A stretch of 64,000 bases of DNA from the NCBI RefSeq assembly GCF_029625295.1, contig NZ_CP121112.1, positions 3,224,001-3,288,000 of the forward strand. Direction: 5' to 3'. A program made the position numbers and the translations under genes. This DNA is from Flavobacterium gyeonganense. GTDB lineage: Bacteria > Bacteroidota > Bacteroidia > Flavobacteriales > Flavobacteriaceae. The notes beneath the pieces are model-generated. The model did not search any database and was not told the origin of the DNA. It saw only the letters and a list, made by a program, of their open reading frames with translations. Below are positions 33,486 to 40,937 of this stretch, piece after piece. Within the stretch, counting starts at the first letter, position 1, and the number at the start of each line of letters is the position of its first letter.

Positions 33486-35462
33486 TTATAGTAAGCTTTC
33501 ATCAACCATGTTGGGTAAAGTTACTTTCAATAACGGCTGAACTTTCATGGCACGTTTTATTGCAAAAACAGCACCTTCATTTCGGGCCCAGCTTCGTCTT
33601 GAAATTCCGTTGTTTACATCCCAGAAAAGCATTGATGCTAAACGGTTTGAAGCCTCTGTAGAACCATCAAGAACCATACCAAATCCGCCGTTTATAACCT
33701 CTCCCCAGCCAACGCCACCGCCGTTATGAATCGATACCCAGGTTGCTCCCCTAAAGCTGTCTCCAATTACATTATGAATCGCCATATCGGCAGTAAAACG
33801 TGATCCGTCATATATATTAGAGGTTTCTCTATAAGGTGAATCGGTTCCGGAAACGTCATGATGATCGCGGCCTAAAACAACCGCTCCGATTTCACCTTTT
33901 GTAATTGCCTGATTAAAAGCTTCTGCAATTTTGATTCTTCCTTCAGCATCAGCATACAGAATTCTTGCTTGTGAACCCACAACCAGTTTGTTTTCCTGAG
34001 CACCTTTGATCCATTTAATGTTATCCTGCATTTGCTGCTGGATTTCATTAGGGGCAGTTTCTGCCATTTTTTCTAAAACTTCACAAGCAATAGCATCAGT
34101 TTTTAATAAATCTTCCGGTTTTCCTGAGGTACAAACCCAACGGAAAGGTCCAAATCCGTAATCGAAACACATTGGTCCCATAATATCCTGAACGTAACTC
34201 GGATATTTAAAATCGATATTGTTTTCTGCCATCACATCAGCTCCTGCACGAGAAGCTTCTAATAAAAAGGCATTTCCATAATCAAAAAAGTACGTTCCTT
34301 TTGCCGTATGTTTATTAATAGCAGCTGCATGGCGGCGTAACGTTTCCTGAACTTTTTCTTTGAATAAATCCGGATTTTCAGCCATCATTTTGTTGGAATC
34401 TTCAAAGGAAATTCCAACAGGATAATACCCTCCGGCCCATGGATTGTGAAGCGAAGTCTGGTCTGAACCTAAATCAATTTTGATATTTTCCTGATCGAAT
34501 CGTTCCCAAACGTCAACCACATTTCCTAAATAAGCAATCGAAACGGTTTCTTTATTGGCTTTCGCCAAAACTACTCTCGCCACCAATTCATCTGTAGAAG
34601 TTACAACTTCATTTATCCATCCCTGCTCGTGACGGATTTTAGTAATCTTCGGATTTACTTCGGCGCAGACCGTAATACAACCGGCAATATTTCCTGCTTT
34701 TGGCTGTGCGCCCGACATTCCGCCAAGACCCGAAGTTACGAATAAACTGCCCTCAGGATTTTGTTTTATTTTTCTGAAACCATTCAGAACCGTAATCGTG
34801 GTTCCGTGTACAATTCCCTGCGGACCAATGTACATATAACTTCCCGCCGTCATCTGTCCGTATTGCGAAACTCCAAGAGCATTCATTCTTTCCCAATCGT
34901 CCGGTTTAGAATAATTCGGGATTACCATTCCGTTTGTAACCACAACTCTTGGTGCTTCTTTATGTGAAGGAAACAATCCCATTGGGTGGCCGGAATACAT
35001 CGTTAAAGTCTGCTCGTCTGTCATTTCAGACAGATATTGCATTGTCAATAAATATTGTGCCCAGTTTTGAAACACGGCACCGTTTCCGCCATACGTTATC
35101 AATTCATGAGGGTGCTGTGCCACAGCATAATCCAGATTGTTCTGAATCATGTGCATAATCGCTTTCGCCTGCAATGATTTACCGGGATATTCGTCAATTG
35201 GTCTTGCGTACATTTTATAATCCGGACGAAAACGATACATATAGATTCGGCCGTATTTTTCTAATTCTTCTGAAAATTCAATAAGTAATTCAGCGTGGTG
35301 TTTTGGATCAAAATAGCGCAAAGCATTTTTTAGTGCCAGCTTTTTTTCTTCAGCCGAAAGAATTTCTTTTCGTTTCGGAGCATGATTAATAGCCGGATCG
35401 TATACCTGCTTTGGTGGTAATATAGAAGGTATCCCTTGTTGTATTTGTTCTTTGAAAGTCAT
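33486..35462 (-). CDS. hutU: Urocanate hydratase
   Basis: The 658-residue enzyme converts urocanate to imidazolone propionate in histidine breakdown, using tightly bound NAD+ as electrophile. Typical segments include LITYGGNGAVFQNWAQYLL, GQMTAGSYMYIGPQGIVHGT, VTSGLGGMSGAQPKA and the late FGPFRWVCTSG with the conserved active-site Cys. It is longer than the ~555-residue proteobacterial enzyme, as usual in Bacteroidota. No other hut gene is nearby. Confidence 0.94.
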   Translation of the reverse strand: MTFKEQIQQGIPSILPPKQVYDPAINHAPKRKEILSAEEKKLALKNALRYFDPKHHAELLIEFSEELEKYGRIYMYRFRPDYKMYARPIDEYPGKSLQAKAIMHMIQNNLDYAVAQHPHELITYGGNGAVFQNWAQYLLTMQYLSEMTDEQTLTMYSGHPMGLFPSHKEAPRVVVTNGMVIPNYSKPDDWERMNALGVSQYGQMTAGSYMYIGPQGIVHGTTITVLNGFRKIKQNPEGSLFVTSGLGGMSGAQPKAGNIAGCITVCAEVNPKITKIRHEQGWINEVVTSTDELVARVVLAKANKETVSIAYLGNVVDVWERFDQENIKIDLGSDQTSLHNPWAGGYYPVGISFEDSNKMMAENPDLFKEKVQETLRRHAAAINKHTAKGTYFFDYGNAFLLEASRAGADVMAENNIDFKYPSYVQDIMGPMCFDYGFGPFRWVCTSGKPEDLLKTDAIACEVLEKMAETAPNEIQQQMQDNIKWIKGAQENKLVVGSQARILYADAEGRIKIAEAFNQAITKGEIGAVVLGRDHHDVSGTDSPYRETSNIYDGSRFTADMAIHNVIGDSFRGATWVSIHNGGGVGWGEVINGGFGMVLDGSTEASNRLASMLFWDVNNGISRRSWARNEGAVFAIKRAMKVQPLLKVTLPNMVDESLL

Positions 35463-35618
35463 TTTTTAAGGTACTGAGTTGCTAAGGTATTTTAGTTAAA
35501 TTAACAACAGATTAATTTTTTGTCCTAATTTAAAATATGCTGCTCCCTGGAATTTGGAATTTTAAAAAATTGGAATTCATTTCTAATTATTTAATTTTCA
35601 ATTTACCACATTTTCTAA

Positions 35619-36593
35619 TTAAAAATATACTCCTTCATTAACACAAAACGGCATTTTTTTATTCTCAAAAAGTGCAATTATATTTTGTGCAGCGCAAACT
35701 GCCATTCCGTTTCTTGCTTCATAAGTTGCAGAACCAATATGGGGTAAAACACAACAATTTGGAAGCAACAATAGCGGATTGTCAGATTTCATAGGTTCCG
35801 GATTCGTAACGTCAAGTCCGGCTCCCCAAATTATATTATTCGTTAAGGCATTAAATAAATCATTTTCATTTTGAAATTTCCCTCTTGCTGTATTAATGAA
35901 AATCGCATTAGATTTCATCTTAGCAAAAGTGTTTTTATTGAAAAGCTCATTATTTTCAGCACTGTAATTAGAATGAATGCTTAAAACATCACTTTCTGAA
36001 AGTAAAGTTTCAAAATCTACATATTTTGCATCTAATTCTTTTTCAGCTTCTTCATTGTGAGAACGATTATTGTAAATGATATTCATTCCGAATGCGGCTT
36101 TACATTTTTTAGCCATTTCAAAACCAATTCTGCCTAAACCGAAAATCCCAAGCGTTTTGCCATAAAGTTCTTGTCCTAAATTTGCTAAAGGATCAAAACT
36201 TCTCCAGTCATCATTTAGAATTCTTTTATGATTGAAGAATGATTTTCTGGCAACACTTTGCATCAATAAAAAAGCGATATCTGAAGTGGCTCTGCTTAAA
36301 ACATCGGGTGTATTTCCAACAGGAATTTTTCTGTTGTTTGCCGAAGTCATATCCACAGCATCAAATCCAACAGAAAATAAAGCAATACCTTTTAAATTTG
36401 GACACTGCTCAAAAAAATCTTCGTCTAAATTATTGGTTCCAACATTCAGCAGCGCATCATTTTTTTGACAGATTTTTATAAATTCTTCTCTTGATAAAAC
36501 ATTTTCTGTTGGATTTATCGTTAAGTTGATGCCTTTTTCCTGAAGCAGTTTAATGCCGGCTTCGGGTATATCTTTATTTATAAAAACGTTCAT
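35619..36593 (-). CDS. D-isomer-specific 2-hydroxyacid dehydrogenase
   Basis: The 324-residue protein shows the NAD-binding motif GIFGLGRIGFEMA near residue 150, FINTARGK with the substrate-binding region near 230, and VLPHIGSATYEARNGM carrying the catalytic His near 290. It resembles glyoxylate/hydroxypyruvate reductases, but substrate specificity cannot be fixed from sequence. A small Cys-rich gene ends 11 bases upstream on the same strand, so the two probably form an operon. Confidence 0.88.
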   Translation of the reverse strand: MNVFINKDIPEAGIKLLQEKGINLTINPTENVLSREEFIKICQKNDALLNVGTNNLDEDFFEQCPNLKGIALFSVGFDAVDMTSANNRKIPVGNTPDVLSRATSDIAFLLMQSVARKSFFNHKRILNDDWRSFDPLANLGQELYGKTLGIFGLGRIGFEMAKKCKAAFGMNIIYNNRSHNEEAEKELDAKYVDFETLLSESDVLSIHSNYSAENNELFNKNTFAKMKSNAIFINTARGKFQNENDLFNALTNNIIWGAGLDVTNPEPMKSDNPLLLLPNCCVLPHIGSATYEARNGMAVCAAQNIIALFENKKMPFCVNEGVYF

Positions 36594-36604
36594 CTTTTTG
36601 TAAT

Positions 36605-36784
36605 CTAATTTTTATTTATTCGGCCTGTTTTTTTATCATACCCGTAAGGACAATGACGACAGCCGCTTTTGCAACAGTAACCACGTTTTAAATGGTGTTT
36701 TTCAGTAAAGCACTTATAACCTTCGGGCGTATAGTAAAAATCTTCGCCTTCGATTAATTTATTTTCATTACTTTGCTCTTTCAT
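36605..36784 (-). CDS. Small Cys-rich DUF5522-like protein
   Basis: This 59-codon gene begins MKEQSNENKLIEGEDFYYTP and contains HHLKRGYCCKSGCRHCPYGY, a Cys cluster (CC-x3-C-x2-C) that suggests a metal site. The closing residues are KKTGRINKN. The CRHCPYG motif fits DUF5522, whose function is unknown. The start is at 36784-36782 and the stop 11 bases before the hydroxyacid dehydrogenase start, which points to co-transcription. It is too short for most gene-length cut-offs. Confidence 0.8.
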   Translation of the reverse strand: MKEQSNENKLIEGEDFYYTPEGYKCFTEKHHLKRGYCCKSGCRHCPYGYDKKTGRINKN

Positions 36785-36897
36785 AAACTATTTTGTGTCA
36801 ATTGGCGTTTCATTTAAATTGAAAAAACAATTAATCGATTGTGATTTTATTGAAATCGAACAATTTTATAACTACAAATTTATAAATTTTACAGCCA

Positions 36898-37233
36898 ATG
36901 TTTCTGATTGTTGCTAAATATTTAATTCCAAAAGGATATCGCGGAATGGCTGTTTTTCCCTTCATTTTAGTAAAATATTATAAAGATCAGGTAAATGCTG
37001 TTTTTGTAAATCACGAAAAAATACATTTAAGACAGCAAATAGAAATGTTGATTCTACCGTTTTTTATCTGGTATATTTTAGAATTTTTTATTCGTTTGAT
37101 TCAATACAAAAACACAGATTTAGCTTATAGAAATATTAGTTTTGAAAGAGAGGCATACAAAAATGAAACTAATTTTAACTATCTGAAAAACCGCTCTTTT
37201 TTTCAGTTCTTGCAATACATAAAATTAAAATGA
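36898..37233 (+). CDS. Small membrane protein with an HEXXH motif
   Basis: The 111-residue protein has a hydrophobic N-terminus and a membrane segment at ~51-68 (MLILPFFIWYILEFFIRLI). Just before it lies NHEKIHLRQQIE: the HEXXH form of zinc metallopeptidases (His40, Glu41, His44 by my count). A later FEREAY Glu could be a third ligand. I do not recognise the family; it may be a minimal membrane peptidase or a relic. Its stop overlaps the next start by four bases (ATGA), so the two genes are translationally coupled. Confidence 0.7.
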   Translation: MFLIVAKYLIPKGYRGMAVFPFILVKYYKDQVNAVFVNHEKIHLRQQIEMLILPFFIWYILEFFIRLIQYKNTDLAYRNISFEREAYKNETNFNYLKNRSFFQFLQYIKLK

Positions 37234-38138
37234 ACCCCGTTTTTAATCAGCCCATAAATATTGAGTTTTCAAACGACATCTCTTTGACCATAAAGCGTGA
37301 AGATATGATTCATCCTTTTGTATCGGGAAATAAGTTCAGGAAACTGAAATACAATTTGCTTCAGGCGAAAGCTGAAAATAAAACGACTCTATTGACCTTT
37401 GGCGGAGCATTTTCCAATCATATTGCAGCTGTCGCTTTTGCGGGGAGAGAACAGGGATTTAAAACAATCGGAATTATTCGCGGGGATGAACTTTTGGATA
37501 AAATTGAAGAAAATCCAACATTGAAATTCGCTCAGAAAAACGGAATGCAATTTGAATTTGTGTCAAGAGAAAATTACCGCCTAAAAAGTGAAGAATCTTA
37601 TATTGAAAGTTTAAAAGCGAAATTCGGAGATTTTTATTTGGTTCCCGAAGGCGGTACAAATGAACTTGCCGTAAAAGGATGTGAAGAGATTTTGACTGAT
37701 GAGGATTCAGTTTTTGATTACGTTTGCTGTGCTGTTGGAACAGGCGGCACGATTTCCGGATTAATAAATACCGCGTCGCCTAATCAGAAAATTTTAGGCT
37801 TTCCTGCCTTAAAAGGTGATTTTTTAAAAGATGAAATTCGTATTTTTGCAAAAAAAGATAACTGGAATTTAATTTCTGACTATCATTTTGGAGGTTATGG
37901 CAAGATAAATTTAGGATTAATTGAATTTATCAATGCTTTTTTTGAAGAAAATAAAGTGCCCTTAGATCCAATTTATACTGGAAAGATGGTTTTTGGCGTT
38001 ATAGATTTAATCCATAAAAACTATTTTCCTGCACATTCAAAAATTTTACTCATTCATACCGGTGGATTACAGGGAATTAATGGAATGAATTTAAAATTGA
38101 AGCAGAAAAAATTACCAATACTCAAAATTGATGCTTAA
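37230..38138 (+). CDS. PLP-dependent ACC deaminase / D-cysteine desulfhydrase-like enzyme
   Basis: The 302-residue fold-type II PLP protein shows SGNKFRKLKYNL near residue 30 (PLP Lys within), TFGGAFSNHIAA near 55 and VGTGGTISGL near 170 for phosphate binding. It belongs to the 1-aminocyclopropane-1-carboxylate deaminase/D-cysteine desulfhydrase family. Flavobacterial members are mostly uncharacterised, and desulfhydrase activity is the safer guess. It overlaps the HEXXH gene by four bases and the next gene by eight, so the three form an operon. Confidence 0.88.
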   Translation: MNPVFNQPINIEFSNDISLTIKREDMIHPFVSGNKFRKLKYNLLQAKAENKTTLLTFGGAFSNHIAAVAFAGREQGFKTIGIIRGDELLDKIEENPTLKFAQKNGMQFEFVSRENYRLKSEESYIESLKAKFGDFYLVPEGGTNELAVKGCEEILTDEDSVFDYVCCAVGTGGTISGLINTASPNQKILGFPALKGDFLKDEIRIFAKKDNWNLISDYHFGGYGKINLGLIEFINAFFEENKVPLDPIYTGKMVFGVIDLIHKNYFPAHSKILLIHTGGLQGINGMNLKLKQKKLPILKIDA

Positions 38139-39012
38139 AAAAATAATTACACTCTTCGTAGTTGCAGTATTGGCAAGCTGTTCTTCCAGCAAGCCTACTA
38201 TCGCAACCACTAAAAAACAGGCAGCAGTTCAAAGACCCAGAACAGCTTCGACTAAAAAAGGAGTTACTTCCAGACCAACTGCTAAATATCCTTCTACAAA
38301 TAACACAACTGAGGTTATTCAGTCGACTTCCAAAACAGTTGTTACCAGCAGTCTGATTACTGATTATGTTTTGCAGTATAAAGATATTGCAATGGGAAAC
38401 ATGAAAACATACGGTATTCCGGCAAGTATTATCCTGGCTCAGGGAATTCTGGAATCGGGAGCAGGAAGAGGGGATCTGGCGGTGTCAGCTAATAATCATT
38501 TCGGAATAAAATGTCACAAGGACTGGCTTGGGGAAAGTGTTCGTCATGATGATGATTCGTCTCAGGAATGTTTTAGAAAATATAAAGAACCATCAGAATC
38601 CTACAGGGATCACGCTTTATTTTTAGTTGGTAAAAACCGATATGCCGTTTTGTTTACGTATGAAAAAGACGATTATAAAGCCTGGTCAAAAGGGTTGAGG
38701 GCTTGTGGTTATGCAACAGATCCTAATTATCCGGATAAATTAATCAGTTATATTGAGCGTTATAATCTGCATCAGTACGATTGTCAGGTTACAGGGAAAA
38801 GCTATACCGCAATTAATAAGTCAGCACCGGTAAAGAGTTCATCTTCGTCTTCGGTTTCAAATTCAGACGATCCGAATTTATACGAAGTACAAAAAGGAGA
38901 TACTTTGTATTCGATATCCAAAAAATTCAACATATTGGTTGACGAATTAAAACAGAAAAACAACCTGACGGACAATGCACTTTCGATAGGTCAGAAACTG
39001 AAAGTGAAATAA
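38131..39012 (+). CDS. Glucosaminidase-LysM lipoprotein
   Basis: The start is set at ATG 38131 rather than an upstream TTG (38128). The 293-residue product has a lipoprotein signal (LFVVAVLASCSSS, Cys17) and a Ser/Thr/Lys-rich linker. A glucosaminidase domain (~75-220) carries GIPASIILAQGILESGAGRG, where Glu is the likely catalytic acid, and NNHFGIKCH. A C-terminal LysM (~248-293) follows a Ser-rich linker. It would cleave peptidoglycan glycan strands at the cell envelope. It overlaps the deaminase gene by eight bases. Confidence 0.9.
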   Translation: MLKKIITLFVVAVLASCSSSKPTIATTKKQAAVQRPRTASTKKGVTSRPTAKYPSTNNTTEVIQSTSKTVVTSSLITDYVLQYKDIAMGNMKTYGIPASIILAQGILESGAGRGDLAVSANNHFGIKCHKDWLGESVRHDDDSSQECFRKYKEPSESYRDHALFLVGKNRYAVLFTYEKDDYKAWSKGLRACGYATDPNYPDKLISYIERYNLHQYDCQVTGKSYTAINKSAPVKSSSSSSVSNSDDPNLYEVQKGDTLYSISKKFNILVDELKQKNNLTDNALSIGQKLKVK

Positions 39013-39032
39013 TTATTAGTTGTAAAATATTA

Positions 39033-39284
39033 ATGAAAAACAAAATCGTAATTGGAGTTTTTATTTTGGCAATATCGATAACAATTCGATTTTTTTGCGG
39101 AGTTTATCGTCATGATGAATTTAGAGAAAATCATTTTTTCATAAAACATAGCCCAATTTGGAAATGGGAATTTTACTCTCCTCAGGGAATGTCCGACTTA
39201 AAATTTGAAGACCTTTCGAAAGAAGAACAAATCGAACAAAAATATTTTAATGAATATATAAAAGACAGAGGTCTTAGTTTGTGA
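39033..39284 (+). CDS. Hypothetical short membrane-anchored protein
   Basis: The 83-residue product has an N-terminal hydrophobic segment ([20 protein letters not shown]) and a charged tail with [21 protein letters not shown] recognise no family. It lies 20 bases after the glucosaminidase gene and 43 before hemL on the same strand. The short spacing supports a real gene in the same transcript. Confidence 0.6.
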   Translation: MKNKIVIGVFILAISITIRFFCGVYRHDEFRENHFFIKHSPIWKWEFYSPQGMSDLKFEDLSKEEQIEQKYFNEYIKDRGLSL

Positions 39285-39322
39285 TCTAAAAAATCTAAGA
39301 AGTCTAAAATCTAATAATCTAA
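39285..39322 (+). repeat. TCTAA short direct repeats before hemL
   Basis: TCTAA occurs five times (39285, 39294, 39303, 39310, 39318) at 7-9 base spacing, ending six bases before the hemL start. Similar runs are common between Flavobacterium genes; a function is not evident. Confidence 0.6.
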
Positions 39323-39327
39323 ATAAA

Positions 39328-40614
39328 ATGATTTATAAAAGAAGTAGCCAGCTTTTTGCTGAAGCAGAAAAGGTAATTCCGGGAGGCGTAAATTCACCGG
39401 TTAGAGCATTTAAAGCCGTGGGTGGAACTCCGATTTTTGTAAAAAGTGCCAAAGGTGCTTATTTGTACGATGAAGACGGAAATAAATTAATAGATTACAT
39501 CAATTCCTGGGGACCAATGGTTTTGGGACATGCCTATCAGCCGGTTGTGGATGCGGTAATCGAAAAAGCAAAACTGGGAACTTCATTTGGAATGCCAACA
39601 GAACTGGAAACAGAAATTGCAGCATTGGCTGTTTCTATGGTTCCGAATATTGACAAAATCCGTTTTGTGAATTCAGGGACAGAAGCTTGTATGAGTGCGA
39701 TTCGTCTGGCGCGCGGCTTTACAAAAAGAGATAAAATCATCAAATTTGCAGGCTGTTACCATGGACATTCTGATTCCTTTTTAATTCAGGCAGGAAGTGG
39801 AGCCGTAACTTTTGGTTCACCAAACAGTCCCGGAGTTACAGAAGGAACTGCAAAAGATACGTTATTGGCGAAATACAATGATTTAGAGAATGTAAAAACT
39901 TTAGTCGAAGCTAATAAAAGCGAAATCGCAGCCATTATTATTGAAGCAGTTGCAGGAAATATGGGTTGTATTCCACCTCAAAAAGGTTTTCTGGAAGGTT
40001 TAAGAGAATTGTGTACTGTAAACGGAATTTTACTGATTTTTGATGAGGTAATGACAGGTTTCCGCTTGGCAAAAGGCGGTGTCCAGGAATTATTCAATAT
40101 CGATGCCGATATTGTTACTTTCGGAAAAGTAATCGGTGGCGGATTGCCGGTTGGTGCTTTTGCTGCACGTGAAGAAATTATGAATTATTTAGCACCTCTT
40201 GGTCCGGTTTATCAGGCTGGAACATTATCAGGGAATCCGCTGGCAATGGCTGCCGGATTAGCGATGCTGCAGGCTTTAAATAATGATCCTGAAATTTTTA
40301 CAAGATTAGAAGAAAAAACAGCGTATCTGGAAGCAGGAATTGACAGGGTTTTAAAAGCGAATAATGTTGTTTTTACCATTAATAGAGTTGGTTCTATGAT
40401 TTCGGTGCATTTTGATGCTGATCCCGTTACCGATTTTCAAACAGCTGCAAAAGGAGATAACGAAACGTTTAAAAAATTCTTTCACGGACTGTTACAGGAA
40501 GGTGTTTATATCGCACCATCGGCATACGAAACCTGGTTTATTACAGATGCGTTGACCTATGAAGATTTAGATTTCACCATTAATGCAATAGATAAGGTTT
40601 CTAAAACCTTCTAA
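39328..40614 (+). CDS. hemL: Glutamate-1-semialdehyde 2,1-aminomutase
   Basis: The 428-residue PLP enzyme makes 5-aminolevulinate, the haem precursor, in the C5 pathway. It opens [20 protein letters not shown] and shows [27 protein letters not shown] and [12 protein letters not shown]. The PLP Lys267 is in [16 protein letters not shown]. Length and motifs are complete. It is the last plus-strand gene before a 323-base gap and a convergent peptidase gene. Confidence 0.95.
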   Translation: MIYKRSSQLFAEAEKVIPGGVNSPVRAFKAVGGTPIFVKSAKGAYLYDEDGNKLIDYINSWGPMVLGHAYQPVVDAVIEKAKLGTSFGMPTELETEIAALAVSMVPNIDKIRFVNSGTEACMSAIRLARGFTKRDKIIKFAGCYHGHSDSFLIQAGSGAVTFGSPNSPGVTEGTAKDTLLAKYNDLENVKTLVEANKSEIAAIIIEAVAGNMGCIPPQKGFLEGLRELCTVNGILLIFDEVMTGFRLAKGGVQELFNIDADIVTFGKVIGGGLPVGAFAAREEIMNYLAPLGPVYQAGTLSGNPLAMAAGLAMLQALNNDPEIFTRLEEKTAYLEAGIDRVLKANNVVFTINRVGSMISVHFDADPVTDFQTAAKGDNETFKKFFHGLLQEGVYIAPSAYETWFITDALTYEDLDFTINAIDKVSKTF

Positions 40615-40937
40615 TAATAAAAAAGGCTTTAAAAGCTAATTGTATCTACACAACAATATCATTTTGTATTGATAAAGTACAGATTAGATATCTTGATTTT
40701 AAAAAAAACAAGCGATTGAGAATATAATTGTTGTTCTCAATCGCTGTTTGCTTATAAGGATTATTCAGTTCATCTGTTTAGATTTGGTGCTATTTAGAGA
40801 TGTATTATATCATAGACGTTTGCCAATTTTATGCTTTAGAAATAATAAAGGCCATCTTTTGGACAGCCTTTAAAAACTAATTAAAAATAAAAAAATCAAT
40901 AAGAATATACAAATCAGGAACTGATTTATAAAAATTC
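40615..40937. other. Intergenic region between convergent hemL and M16 peptidase genes
   Basis: This 323-base AT-rich gap lies between gene ends. It contains the hairpin at 40711-40745 and a weaker one near 40849-40876 (AAAGGC / GCCTTT) that may end the peptidase transcript. No open frame is supported. Confidence 0.5.
40702..40745 (-). terminator. Hairpin terminator downstream of the M16 peptidase gene
   Basis: AGCGATTGAGAA (40711-40722) and TTCTCAATCGCT (40734-40745) pair perfectly. On the minus strand the hairpin is followed by TTGTTTTTTTT, so it terminates minus-strand transcription. Confidence 0.7.

Noticed and set aside
38128..38130. TTG start of the glucosaminidase gene
   Set aside because: ATG follows immediately at 38131 and gives a complete lipoprotein signal.
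39285..39327. TCTAA repeats as a CRISPR-like or regulatory array
   Set aside because: Units are five bases with irregular 7-9 base spacing and no spacers; too simple for a CRISPR and without evidence of protein binding.
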